64,000 nt of DNA from Rhodocollybia butyracea (Eukaryota; Basidiomycota; Agaricomycetes; Agaricales; Omphalotaceae), in NCBI GenBank assembly GCA_015501585.1, contig JADNRY010000030.1, positions 310,001 to 374,000 of the forward strand, given 5' to 3'. A program made the translations under genes and the position numbers. The notes beneath the pieces were generated by a model. That model did no database searches, was not told where the DNA came from, and was given only the letters and a program-made list of their open reading frames with translations. This document shows positions 48,521 through 61,008 of this stretch, one piece after another (positions within the stretch are counted from its first letter, which is position 1; every line of letters starts with the position of its first letter).

Positions 48521-51440
48521 CTATAAGTTTGCGCGCGCAGATTTAGCAGTGGCGTTGAGTCGTAATTCCCATTGCTCGCGAGCAATCTTGCGAAGTTGGC
48601 CCTTCATGATTTTACCTGATGGCGTAAGTTCGAACGGCTCCTCGGTGATTACTATCATAGCAGGAATCGCGAAAGGAGGGAGGCTGTAAATTTATGTTGT
48701 CAGTTGCCAAGGATAACCACAGAGATTTTGAGTTAACCTTTTTCGAACGTTTTCAATCAAGGACGATTCCGTCACTTTGCCTTTATGAACCGGTTTCACA
48801 GACACAACAGCGGCAACAAGCTCTCCGAGGCGTTTGTCTGGGACGCCCACAGCTGCTGCCTCTAGTACACGAGAATCTGCATAGAGTGCATTCTCAACAG
48901 CAATTGAGCTCTGAAGAAAAATTTAGTCCAGTATTCAGTTAATTGTACTGGATACACACAATATTTTCACCTCCCTAATAGGAATTCAATGACTGAAGGC
49001 TTGAATAGAGAAAGAACATACCCGAATGATTATATCCTTGATTCTATCCCTGATGTACAGGAATCCTTCCTCATCCATAACACCAATATCACCTATACTT
49101 ACAGTGTTAGTGTATACTCGTCTGTTCAGGGGGACCAAGTGTCACCGGTCTTTAGCCAGCCATCACTGGTGAGAACCTGGCTTGTCGCCTCTGATGAAGA
49201 TATCAACAATTCGACATCAAAGGCCAGATTAAGTTAGGCTAACCTGGATCTCGGTAGTATCCTAGTAGATAAAGATTGATCAGCGATCTACAAATATTAA
49301 GGTGAAGAAGGCATAGGGAAAGTACCTTTCATGACGTTAGGACCCCGCAAATACACTTCACCTATCTCTGTCGCTGATGCTACTCTGCCGTCCACAACAA
49401 TCATCATGTCATTGACCGGACAAGCCAGGCCCCTGGAGTAAAAAAAAAATCAGCCGAGGAGGATTGGGGGCGCGCACAAATACTAACGTGCTTCCGGGTC
49501 GCATCGCGTAGTCTTCACCGGCAATCTGAAAAATCATATCAGGAGCTGTTCCCATTAGTCCTTATTATAATGCCTTACCCCGACAGCCACCGAGTTTGTT
49601 TCAGTAAGACCGTATGCCTGTGACCTAAAGTAGATACCTTTTCAGAGTCGAACTAAAGCTAAGGTAATGTTGCTTACAGTCTAGCAGTAGGAAACGCGGC
49701 TTGAGCTTGCGAGGCGAGATTCTGAGATGCTGGAGAGCCGCCGAAAAACAGTCCATCCAAAGGATATCCCACCAACGGGCTTTCTAGAAGATCAGCGACC
49801 CTATACACGGAACTTTTGTTAGAGCTATCGGTGACCACCCATGAAGATAACTCACGTACATAGCAGGCACCCCTCCAGCGAGTCCAACATTTTCATTCTT
49901 GATCAATCTACCCTCAACTTTGGTCAGAGAAAGAACAAAAAGAAAAAAGATTTCTGACTTGACCGCTGACCAAAAATAAATAAAATGATGTAGAACCGTC
50001 AGTTCTTTTTTTGAAAAGCCATAAAGATAGCCTTACCCTCTTTTGGGATCCATTTACGCATTAGTATAATCCTCATTCCCGCCATCGTTGCCAACATCTG
50101 TGTGGCTGATTAGACTTCCGTGTCAACATCCAGAGAAACGTTACGGACAGAATAACTGGTCAGGCCGGTGACATGGAAGAGTGGCACAGCTACAAGTGCA
50201 CCTTTCTGGGGGCCGTCAGGAGGCGGATCAAGGCTTTCACCTCGCCGGAGAATAGCTCGACGATTTCCAACTTGAGTCTGGAGAGAAAAACTAAGTCTGA
50301 GATTTCGCAAAGCAGATGTAGAAAAAGCCCATACATTCAAGACGTTTGTTAGAAACTGTCGCTGGGTGCTCAGAACTCCCTGGATCGAGCAGTCAATTCA
50401 ACGAAACAGAACCGCGGATTGTACACACCTTGGGCAAGCCCGTAGTACCTGACAGGCCATACATACCGCGTTAGTCGGAGAGCAGCAGAGAAACTGAGGT
50501 TTACTAACCAGATGTGAACATGATGACAGCATCATCTTCGGGGAGAACGTTTTCTTCGGGATACGAGTCTCCGTGATGAGACTCAAAGGCTTTGTTGAAG
50601 CTGTCCATCCCACTCCACTGCCCCTTCCCATCCTGCGGGTTGAACACCAGGACTCCAGTGACATTGCGCTCGCTGTATAGTTTATCAACGCTCAGTTCTA
50701 GCTTCTCCGCTCGTTCCGCATCTACAAGGACGACTTTGCAGCCGGTATGGACAATGCAGAATGTCAAAGGCTCCAGCGGAAGCCATCTACAATTCGAGGA
50801 CGAGGGCTCAGTAGGAATCACAAAGAATAGAACGTGGTGTTTCTTACGCGTTTATGCCAACAACAACAGATCCTAACAATTCTATGGAAAAAATTGGGAT
50901 TTTTGAGCTTACATCCGATGACGAAACACGCACGAGAAGCCCAGAATCCAACCAGCCACTCGACACAGTTCCGAGAGCAAATGCCAATCTTATCTCCTAC
51001 AGACAATGCTGTATCAGTGAGAGTAGCTTCTGGAAGCAGATCTACTAGCTACCTTTCCTAACGTGAAACACGTTGTAAAATAAACTGGCAGTTCGCCGTG
51101 CTCGTTCATCGATTTCTTTGTATGTGAGTCTTTGTCCTTCGAACACGATGTATATCTTGTCGGAATGTTGGTCCACCGCCCAAGACCAAAAACTCTAAGG
51201 TTCGATCAGCATATGGAGACTCGGAGCTCCTCGATCGGCTAGCTATTCTTACCCGTAAGGTTGGCCAGAGATTCTTATACACACGTTGAAGCCTTCCATC
51301 TACAAACTGTGTTTCAAGCTCATGGAGCTGACCAGGAGCACAGAGTAAGTTGTCGGCTTGAAGAAGGGCGGTTTAGCAGGAGATAGAATAGAGTCCGGGA
51401 GCTTACTTTCGGATAACGAACGTTTAGGTGTCCAGCTCAT
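48521..51440 (-). CDS. AMP-dependent acyl-CoA synthetase / 4-coumarate-CoA ligase-like enzyme
   Basis: Class I adenylate-forming enzyme: it activates a carboxylic acid as acyl-AMP and then forms a thioester. The start MSWTPKRSLSE is at 51438-51440. The order of motifs is KIYIVFEGQRLTYKEIDERA, IGICSRNCVEWLVGFWAS, the P-loop VIMFTSGTTGLPKGV (split over three exons), VAVPLFHVTGLTS, QAYGLTETNSVAVG, GDIGVMDEEGFLYIRDRIKD and IIRGGENI. The A10 lysine is in ELTPSGKIMKGQLRK. All core motifs are present. About a dozen introns occur. The C-terminus SARANL ends in Ala-Asn-Leu, a weak peroxisomal-type signal known from catalase. The acid substrate is unknown; medium-chain or aryl acids are both possible. 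Confidence 0.92.
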
Positions 51441-51984
51441 CGCGGTCGATGGATGGTGAATTCCGAGGTGGAAACGGTGTGTGCACCCGTCTTGGTATTT
51501 ATACCGTTGATGTAAGCCACTGTCATTCACGGATATTTTATACCCCTCTATCATGTTCGGGCTAACACATTCTGTTGGTGAGAATGAGAATGAAATAGGT
51601 AGGTACATGTCCGAGGAACGAAAAACTCCCGCGGTTCTGTGTTCTAGCCGATACGGAATGCGGCTGGGCAATTCAGACTAGAACGCAATAAGGAATGACT
51701 CACAGCAACATGTCTGGAGAACTTTTGAAATTTTTCGGGGAAATGAGGGCTTATCTGAGCTTATTGGGTTCTGATGGTGAACATTTGTTGTACACCGGAC
51801 AGAAAAGAACCGCCCCAGTCTATTTTCTCCGCATGGCGACGAAGAGCAGCACATCTCGGGAAGATATTAACCAGATCTGCTCTGGAGGAGTTTAGTGGGC
51901 TAAATTTTCATCAGTTCCAAATAGTAAAATAAAGGGCGATCCTTCGACGCACTCATTTCGTGCACTTTTTCCTCTTAGCATTGC
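51441..51984. other. Intergenic region between acyl-CoA ligase and small minus-strand gene
   Basis: This 544-bp gap includes the promoter of the ligase. A 66-codon plus-strand frame at 51695-51895 has no recognisable features. I support no gene here. Confidence 0.45.
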
Positions 51985-52260
51985 TCAAGGGGCCAGCGTC
52001 CGTTTCGCGTTATCCTTCACGGAATTTCCAGAGTCAGGGTCATCTACACGGCCCAGGTCTGTACATACCATATGGGTATATGTACAGTATCATAAATTAA
52101 CACTTCGTGTTTCTGATGCACCCTGGATGCAACCATACTTACTTACCACCTCGTTTGCAGCCTCCAACTTTGTCGCACCTCCGGCGAAAGTTTGCACATA
52201 TCCAAGAGCCCTAACAAAGAGATCAAGTGAAGAGGCTGAGTTTAAACGCAGGATCTTGCA
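51985..52260 (-). CDS. Small protein of unknown function (two 3' exons; 5' end unresolved)
   Basis: The exon ending at the donor at 52143 reads LNSASSLDLFVRALGYVQTF, then AGGATKLEAANEVVN. A strong donor (AA followed by GTAAGTATGG) and the acceptor TGTACAG join it, in phase 1, to 52058-51985, giving LGRVDDPDSGNSVKDNAKRT and a stop. The exact match of phase and consensus and the protein-like composition support a real gene. No family was recognised. The 5' part must lie upstream toward 52500, where candidate exons exist, but none could be fixed. It would diverge from RPB3. Confidence 0.48.
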
Positions 52261-52580
52261 TCATAGTAGCCTTATTATACCCCTAGTGTTGTATTTGGGA
52301 AGAAAGAAGCCGAGAAAAGCTCGTTTGCGAATAGCGAATAAGCGTTTTGGTACTGCAATCAATGGTTGAGAATATACGCCTAAATGGAGTCCGTCGAGGG
52401 CGAGAATATAAACGGAGAATTGTATACAATCAAGCATACTATGAATTGCAGGAAAGAAGGCGTATCTCCGCTGCACATAAATCAAAAAAATTTGACATGT
52501 TGGTTACGGTTCAACGTAGAATGGTCAAAGCTGTAATTAGCAATGACCACGTGTATGTCACTAATTCTTTCGTCAACCAC

Positions 52581-53963
52581 ATGGACCCCGTCCTCCGAAT
52601 TCGCGAATATCAACGAGACCGAGTCAATTTTGTACTCGAAAATGTTGACCTTGCGTATGTTGGCTATGGTTTCAATTTCACGTCTAAATCTCGCCTCTTA
52701 GGATGGCCAACTCTTTGCGGAGGGTCATGATGGCTGACCTGCCTACTGTTGGTGAGTCTGAAGCTCTGATCTTCCGTATCATAAAGTACTGACTGCTTAT
52801 CCTGACAGCCATTGATTTGGTTGTAGTAGAAGCCAACACAACTGTCCTTCCTGACGAGTTTATCGTTCATCGTTTGGGTATGGTTCCATTAGTCAGTACA
52901 AATTGCGATGCAGCAATACGGTATACAAGAGTGCGTTTACCTGTTTCTATCTGTACCAGGTCTCTTATGTACACCTAGGACTGTAATTGTGAAGGAGAAA
53001 GCTGCGAGTTTTGTTCAATGATCTTAACTCTACATGTCAAGTGCAACGAGTCGATCACGATGGACGTTACTAGCAATCATCTAGAACTACAGCCTCATCC
53101 TGAGAAAGGCATAGAGGAAGCTGGAGAAGAGCCGGTCAGACGTACGGAGAATTTTGGACTTCCTGTTGGTAAAAGTACGTCCTCTATCTTGCTTTTTTAT
53201 TGCATTCTTGATCTCGAAGTATCTGTCTTAGATGACCCCGACGTTGATCCTATACTGATATGCAAAATCCGAAAAGGACAAGAGCTCAAAGTAAAATGTC
53301 AGGTCAAAAAAGTGCGCTGCTTTGTGTCTCTATCATTGCGTTGCAGCCTAATATATAAAACAGGGAATCGCAAAAGAACACGCGAAATGGTCACCATGTT
53401 CTGCAGTAGCGTTCGAATACGATCCTCACAACAAACTCCGACATACCTCGTATTGGTATGAAACGGATGAAAAGGCCGAATGGCCGCTAGGGGAAAATGC
53501 CCGGGAGGAGGAGCCATCTCGAGAAGACGAGCTCTTTGATTTTAATGCTAAACCAAATAAATTTTACTTCGACGTTGAGACGGACGGTAGCTTAGGGGCG
53601 CAGGAAGTAGTCATGAAGGTGTGTGATACCTTTGCTTCTTCCGAGAATGTCGCCGATGAACGATCTACATAGGGAATCGAGGAGCTGCAAAAGAAGTTAG
53701 GTTTCTTGGTTTGGTCACTGCGCAAAGCTCGAAGTGGCGAGACTGAGATGGAAATAGCAGCCGGTGGAGATCCACCGACCGGAGATCAGCCCCCCGGAGT
53801 ATCTGGTGGCGGTGGTGGATGGGGTTCAGGACCAGCTAGTTCTGGTTCCGGAGGATGGGGTTCAAGCAGTCCAGCGCCTGGCGGCGCAAGTGGTGGTTGG
53901 TCAAGCAGTCAAGCAGGAGGATGGGGCAGTCCTTCGGCCCAGGCGAATGGATGGAATGTTTAG
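52581..53963 (+). CDS. RPB3: RNA polymerase II subunit RPB3 with a Gly-Trp-rich tail
   Basis: RPB3 pairs with RPB11 to start assembly of RNA polymerase II. The ATG at 52581 gives [20 protein letters not shown], and splicing adds [19 protein letters not shown], the alpha-like motif. DEFIVHRLG and ALVS-type strands follow, then the zinc loop [46 protein letters not shown] and the C-terminal dimer helix [19 protein letters not shown]. About six introns are removed. After the conserved core come roughly 60 extra residues rich in Gly, Ser and Trp with five GW motifs, ending at 53961-53963. Open frame upstream of 52581 is not homologous, so the start is secure. Confidence 0.96.
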
Positions 53964-54135
53964 GTACTTATGCCGCGGTAATTTGTGTAATAATACGCAG
54001 TAATACGAGTAATGCAAGATGGAATGTAGATATGCAACGTCCAAAAATGACACTTCTAAAGCGACCCGCGCTATGGCCCTAGATCACCTCTACTGTAGCC
54101 CTAGATCCTGAAAACTTTATGGGTATAGATCATCA

Positions 54136-57100
54136 CTATCGCTGGGAGAGTTCATATGACTCTGGAGCATGTACAACATGAGATTGCGAAGGCACTGGTG
54201 CGGGATTAGGCATCCTGACAGAAGTCGATGCATACCTCGAGGAGTCTGCGGTCGAAGTCCTCGGTTCTTGCATTGCCAATTCATTCGGATCGTCGAAAAT
54301 ATTGTCCATATCGCCACCTTACAGGATACCTTTCAACCCCCAAAAGCGTCGTATGAAGTTCTGGAAACTCACGTAGTGAAGCATTGTTGTCAGCTAATTT
54401 CCATCCTCCTGGTGGAGCTTGTGACAAAGGTCGAGCTTTCTTGTCTTCATCCCGCTTGGCATCTTCCCAAGGGACCTCAGTGTAGAGCATAGGCGCTTTC
54501 TTTTTATTGGGGTTGCCGCTTGGTCCGTAGATCCCGACTTCTGCCATTGCTTGCTTGAGAGCACAAACCCATTTATTCCGACGTTTAGCTGAGGGACCAT
54601 CAAATCTCACTCCTCAAAAACGAGGGTTTTGTTTAACTAACCTTTGATAGCACTTTGTTGTGAGTTACTTTTGTATTTTATGTCGGCAGACAACGACATG
54701 GATGCTTGCTCAGGAAAGTCTAGTATATCGATTTTAGGTTAGGTCAAAAACACGGCAGACAAGACACTGCACAGACCGATGACAGCGACATCAAAGATCG
54801 GCTGATAGTCTCGCCTCTCGGACTGTAGGAACTCGAGCATCTTTTCCCTCAGCGCCTCCAGGTCCTCAAAGGTGGTTTCATAAGCGACTGAAAATTCAAA
54901 CGTTTCGGACATCTAAAGAAACAAGATGAACGGGAAAAAATCTTGATCTCGAACACAGCGAACCTGAGGACTCCGTCGAATGTTCTCAATAAACTATAAC
55001 AGGCAATGAATAGGAACGAGAGCAGAGGAAGAGAAGAACTAACATCATCATTCAATGCACCATTCGGGGCTTGAATTAGACCCCCGTTACCATCGAGCAA
55101 TAGAGTCGAGAGTAGTGAGATTTCTTTCACAGTATAAGCAACCTTGTCCACAACAATCCTATCCCCGACATCGAAAGGATGTTTGATGAACAGAAAAATG
55201 ATACTCGTGAGGACCTCGGTAAGGGCACCCCCAATCAGCCAACTAAGACCTAGCATGGATTTAGCACGGTAGATATAGAAACAAACCTTATGGGCGCACC
55301 AAGAACCAATGTGCCAACTGAAGTTATGAGTGTGGTAAATTGAGCATCCTGTCATGTTGATGAGGACGGGAAGATAAAAGGGACAATGAAAACATACTAG
55401 GACCACTGCAATGATCAAAGCCGCAATAACCACATAAAGACTCATAAAGATATTGTCTAAACGTCCTATTGCACTGTCGAGATCCTGCATGGAATGTTCT
55501 ATTCCTAGTTGTTCACGATGAAAATCCATACAAGCAGCTTCAACCTCTTCTATCGAAGCATCACCGTTTCTGTCCCTATCAAAAAGCGTGAAAGCAGCAT
55601 CTGCTTCATCTGGAGATGCGAAAAATTTGGCGATATCTTCAACAAGCAAATAATCGGATCCTGGCTTGACAAAGGAGTAGAAGATACGGCGAGCTAATAA
55701 CCGGGACTTGGTCGGAGATTCTAGTGCCGTTTTGACCATGGCTTGTGGAGAATTGGGCTGTAAAACGGAACTTCCATATAGATGAGATGATTGTGGAGAT
55801 GAAAAGAGCAGAGAGATAATCACCTGCCAGTTATTTCGGACTGGGAAGGAGGGTGAGATGAATATGCAAATCGGGCAAAACGAAACTCACAGCGACATTG
55901 CCGAGAGCAGTGGTAGTGGTAGTGGCAGCGGATCGAACACCTTTCAAAGCCTGTTTGAAGAGATGTCTGGGATTTACAGAGGTGTTCTTGACGTGGGCTG
56001 CTTTGAGGGCATCTGTGCGACCTGGGGCATCGGAAGAATTCCGATAAAGCGTAACGAGTGACCGGACAGCAAACTTTTGGTCCGCAATACGCTCTGCATA
56101 AGTATTAGGAGAGAGATTGATCTGATGAAGGTCGGAAGGCATACCAGCATAGGTTTTCTCGTGGAACTTGCCTGCAATCCACTGAATGGAAAATTTCTCG
56201 AATAACAGAACAGCTGCACACAGAAACAATCCAAAGAGCAGTTTAGAAATGAGACTAATGACGCTCTTGCTTTTAGCAGTTTGAGACGATTCTTCCCTGT
56301 TGTCAATCAATGGATTCCACTGGAGAAGAGATATTAATAGGGGTCGGAGTGATGGATTGCATAGATACTCGCCGTGATCCAGATCGCTAAAGTCCAACCG
56401 AAGATCGCTACATAGCGATACAGAGCACTGGCCCAGTCGATATACTTGCGAGTTCCGACAGCAACAACACCTACGAGTATCCTTTGAGTATAAAATCTGT
56501 GTAAAAGTGGTGCAATCTTACCGACTGTAGAACGAATAATGCGGGGCAATATACGAGCTCCTGCTAGAGCCACCCACCAGCCTGCAACGCTCCGGTTAGC
56601 AATGAGATTGAAGCTCACCATGCATGCAAGAATTTACCTGCCCAAACTACAGACAGCCAAATACTCCACCAAATAAGCTTCACTCCCCAGATGGCCGCAT
56701 TAGGAAAAGTGGTCAATCCAAGAATACCAGGAATCCATAGTATAGCCAAAGGAGGTACGATAAAAAGGAACCAACGGGTGACGATAGAGACGCTTAAGAG
56801 ATAATTGTACAATTTTGCAACCTATGCATAATCGAGAAATTAATGAGATTTTTGAGGATAATTCCTCTAAGTCACTGACCTTGTTTTTGGGCATGTCCCC
56901 ATCTGCGTATACCAGATGACTTGCACTTGCATTTTTCGAGTCAAATTCTTCATACGAATGTTCAAATTTCCGAATTCCATTGAGTAGGTCCCAAGATGAA
57001 GAAGATTGGTGGTGTAATTCTGGCCGAGGCATTCCTGGAATTGGAGCGCGTTCTGGGTCAGAATTATTTATATCAACGCGACGAAAGCCTCCACCAGCCA

Positions 57101-57146
57101 GTGGAGAGGAAGAACGCGACGGTGTCCGACCAGGAGGATACGCCAT
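54136..57146 (-). CDS. EF-hand MscS-type mechanosensitive ion channel
   Basis: Fungal MscS-like proteins sit in ER or organelle membranes and release ions under hypo-osmotic stress. The start MAYPPGRTPSRSSSPLAGGG is at 57144-57146. Several membrane helices follow (WFLFIVPPLAILWIPGILGL, WSIWLSVVWAGWWVALAG, YVAIFGWTLAIWITASI, LISKLLFGLFLCAAVLLFE). An EF-hand loop DRDRNGDASIEEVE lies in the cytosolic linker and has all calcium-coordinating positions. The pore region and MscS beta domain include LDNIFMSLYVVIAALIIAVV, GGALTEVLTSIIFLFIKHPF, DVGDRIVVDKVAYTVKEISL and LLLDGNGGLIQAPNGALND. The C-terminal cytosolic domain and tail run to a stop at 54136-54138. About a dozen introns are present. The order EF-hand then channel core is that of fission yeast Msy1/Msy2. 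Confidence 0.93.
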
Positions 57147-57443
57147 GATGGTCGTGAAAAGCCAATGAAACACATCAGCTGGTCTTCGGTGCCTGACTCT
57201 GAAAAGTTCCCAGCTCACAAACTAGAATACTCTCTTCGCACTATATTCGCTACTAAAAATGCAATCTGAATCTACCAATACTGATAAGTAAGTAACAAAC
57301 GCTCCACCTACTGCTTTGTTGTTTTTCTTTCACCCGGTTTAGATTATTAATGAAAAATGGACATGGGAGACATTGGGAGTAACAAATAGAAACATGTGAG
57401 AAAGCCACTATAACTTGTTCTCAAACCACCACGACTGGCTTTT

Positions 57444-57986
57444 GTGGCCTCTAGAGAGCCGTCAATGGCAGCGATAACTCTTCCACCCCAGATTCGCAAA
57501 TCATTATACGTCTCTCTCGGCCTTTCCTTCATTATCTTTATATTCTCACTGGCTAGTAATTTGGGCGATAATTCGTTTTTTATCGATCCAATAGCCTCCG
57601 TATTAACAGTAATCCAGCATCTCACCCTTTTCTGGCTCAACCGTTCAAAAAGACGCCTTTTCTTGCAGTCTCGGCGTTCCAAATACCCTCAGTACCCTCT
57701 CTCTTCACTGATCCCAAGCATCATATGTTTCTGGCTTCTTGGGTTTCTGTGGACAATTTCCTCCGCATTGATCGTGTTCAACGCCGTCTTCATAATTCTC
57801 GATAGCTATAGCAACAGATCACGAGCTGTAGTTCTCATCGAACCACTATTCGCAGCTTCTGAAGCCATATTACTCTTAACGATCGCTGTCCTGTGTACTA
57901 AACACAGAGAAGCATACCAACAAATGATTGTCGTTCTGGATTCGGATTCTTCACTACCAAGTGGGTCTCCAGGTCGGCCTTCATGA
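57444..57986 (+). CDS. Four-helix integral membrane protein of unknown function
   Basis: An uninterrupted frame of about 180 residues has four hydrophobic helices: SLYVSLGLSFIIFIFSLAS, IDPIASVLTVIQHLTLFWLN, LIPSIICFWLLGFLWTISSA and AIVFN-type continuation, and PLFAASEAILLLTIAVLC. The tail is polar and Ser-rich. The layout resembles many small MARVEL-like proteins of mushrooms, but I see no defining motif. The start could be 57444 or the next ATG at 57465. It diverges from the MscS gene across about 300 bp. Confidence 0.7.
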   Translation: MASREPSMAAITLPPQIRKSLYVSLGLSFIIFIFSLASNLGDNSFFIDPIASVLTVIQHLTLFWLNRSKRRLFLQSRRSKYPQYPLSSLIPSIICFWLLGFLWTISSALIVFNAVFIILDSYSNRSRAVVLIEPLFAASEAILLLTIAVLCTKHREAYQQMIVVLDSDSSLPSGSPGRPS

Positions 57987-60900
57987 CTACTCTCCATGAG
58001 CGACCGTCGTAGTAACACGGCGTTGGTATTAGCACAGGATATCCCTTGGTAACGTTCATTCTTTTTATTAGGCGTCTCCTCTGTTAATATTCTACAGACG
58101 ATGTCACCGGGCTTCTTGTGCGAACGAACTGTAGGTAGTGATCATGGCACTGCCGTTGCATAGCAGTTCGTTGTTTCTTCTTTCTCGGACGGACTTTCCT
58201 CGCATACTGTATACCACATCAAAAGCATTGCTCATTTGTACTTGTCTCTATGCAACATTCTGTATCAATTTACTGCTATCCTGGTCTACGAATCATCCTC
58301 CTAGTTCCTGCACTGTGTTCATATGCCTGACTACCCAGATATCAATGGCTTGATCGACCACATTGCTATCGCCACTCAGACGGTTGTGTACCTCATCGAA
58401 GCAGGCCACGATGATGTAGCGCTCCCTTCATAGTGGCTCCTCTCGAGCGCTCATAATCTTTGACCCTGCGCGAGCTTTGAAGCGACCTTATTCTTCACGG
58501 GGCATCGTTCGCCGTATCTTCTCGTAGAATTGAAAGTTGTGGAATTCAGGAATTCATTGAACATCAACTTGCTGATACTATCCGACGCGGCAGATTACAC
58601 CAATAATAAGCCATGAAGGGTACCTAACGGTTGAAGACAGTCTGAGATCATGCAAAATGTGTGTAAAGTGCATTATTAAGGCCGATCCCTCCTGTCTTTG
58701 GGAGAGCCATCATGACCAGAGGACTTCAACGGTTTGATGTGCCCCAGCGAAACCCAGCTTAAATTCTTTCTGCAGGCTTGAAGGCCTCTCGAGTTCAGTT
58801 AATTTCTGCGTATAGAATGAAACGTCGGTATTCAATTCCCTCTCCAGTCCAGGTCCGCGGAACATACACCGCCGTGCATTTATGACCCCCGTTTTTTTCC
58901 CCGGTCAGACTATTAGTATTTATTATTTTTCTTTACACATTCCCCCCCAAATCGGCCTCGGACTCGTGCAAGGGATGTATGTTCTTTTATCCTCAGCTAC
59001 CCAGCTTAATGAACATAATTTTACAAAAATCATCGGCGGAGGACTACAACTCCACCACAATACTACGTCCTCCCCCACACGAACTTAAAAAGATGTAGGG
59101 CCTGTGTACTACTTCTTGACTTCCACTTCCCAGCTCCTCCCGTTCACTGGCACCCACAGATCCTCCGTCACTTGTGCATTTCGACGCTGTTGCTGTTGCT
59201 TGAACCAAGTTCCTCGATTAAACAGTTAGCCATGTCAACGCCGTTCATTTAATTCACAGGTTCAGCCAATATCATCTCTCGAGTGTTCTGATCCCTGTTC
59301 CTCGGTGTCCCTAGTTTGATGCTCGTTCTCGATCCCATTCCGAATCCTTGGAGAACTCCCAGTCCTTCTATGTTTAATGTTGGCCTCCCTACCCATTTTA
59401 CAGGTCCTCGTATTCACCTCTAAAATTTGAAGCTCTCCCAATTAATGGAAAACAGCATCTTTAACCGTTGGCATTTCTCTCCATGCCCATAAGGCAATGA
59501 ATATTCATCCGGGGTTCGTGGTGAGCTCGAAAGCCCAGTCGTGTCTCCTTCATGGAAGGCTATCACCAACATCAAGAAGCGCAAAAGATGGAGTACCCCA
59601 CCGGCCGAATCATTCGAAATCATCATCGGCGGAGGTTCCCAACGGCATACGAACTCTCTAAAAAAATATGAGCCAAACGATGGGGGTCCATAGTAGCTGT
59701 CGAGTAGCAAATACGGCACTGATGTTCTATTTTCTGCAGCTACTTCCCAAACCCCCGGAGTCACACTGTAAAGCCTCTTTCACCGCCTGTGCAATTTATA
59801 CTATTGCTCAAAACCCACCAGGCCGACTGTTGTTTCAAGTGTGTCTCTGATGCTGAGTACGACGCTCCGGTGCCTGTACCTCACGGCCCATAATTCCAGT
59901 AGCATCGCGAGTGAAAGTGCAAGTCCCACTGCCTAACGAACCCACGATCCTGCCGCTGCAGCGTGTCCGCGGCGCTGAGCACCATGTCAGAGTCTCCCAT
60001 TACTGTCATCGACTCATCTCTCTAGCGGCGCTCTACAGCATACGCGATCATTGAAATTATTAAAAATACTTTTTTCTCTGCCTGGAGCCGAGGACTCTCT
60101 GATACTCATCTCCTCCTTCTCAGCTTTTTCATCGGCCATCTGGTAGCTTATTTAAATTTGCACACTCATGTTTCCACGTCGTTTGTCCCTCATGCGTCGG
60201 AGGTGATTATTTCATAGTGGCGTAAAACGACCATGCAACTTGTACAGCATAACAAAACTGCGGGAAGCGAGAGCTCTACCGTATGCGGAAGAGCTTGAAC
60301 GAGCTCATCGTTTTGTGTTTGTTCTCTTGATCTCTCGGTCTCTCCCGGGCTCGTGAGTTCATTATCGCATCGATTGCAAGCGGAACTGAGCCACAAATTC
60401 CAACTTCTGCTTCTTAGACACACCCCGGCGTATACAATTTATCTTCATTTGTACTACTCTCAAATTCGTCTCCCCCCGGAGCCAGCATCTTTAATTTCAA
60501 ACTCAACATCCCGATAATCATGAGTACAATACCTTACTTCAAGTAGCGGCTCTCTTGACTACCGGAGCTGCCTACTTTACAATATCGATTTAAATCGATA
60601 AGCAATTCCTATGATCCTCGGCCCGTTCGTTGATGCTCCATAAACTTTTGCTGAAATTTCGCTATTTCGAGAATAAGCTTGCTCTTTTGGGAAAGCATTG
60701 GACTATAAGGTCTCCTCCTCTCTGTAACATGATCCGGTGCGGGGATATGGGGATATCACTATGGTGACGGTGTTCAACACAAGGTCCTACACCGTCATTT
60801 CTTACAGCGGAGCAAGCTCGGGTAGAAAATGCGGAGCCAGAGTACAACGAATAATTTGTCTTGCGGTATGATACTATCAAAAAGGCTTGGCCGGTATCAT

Positions 60901-61008
60901 CTTATCGACATCATGAGAGCATCGAAGAAAGGGGGAAATTACGAAGAGAAATGACCGATTCTAGTCAAAGAAATCAAATAAACCCCAGAGAACAAGTGCA
61001 CCAAATAA
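57987..61008. other. Three-kilobase interval without a supported gene
   Basis: I find no exon chain, domain or RNA gene here. Open frames are short and lack plausible composition. A short palindrome, TCGATTTAAATCGA, lies near 60585. The words AATCATCGGCGGAGG and ATCATCATCGGCGGAGG occur at about 59030 and 59620. The composition varies, with pyrimidine-rich stretches. It could be a large regulatory region, a non-coding transcript or old repeat debris. Confidence 0.45.
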
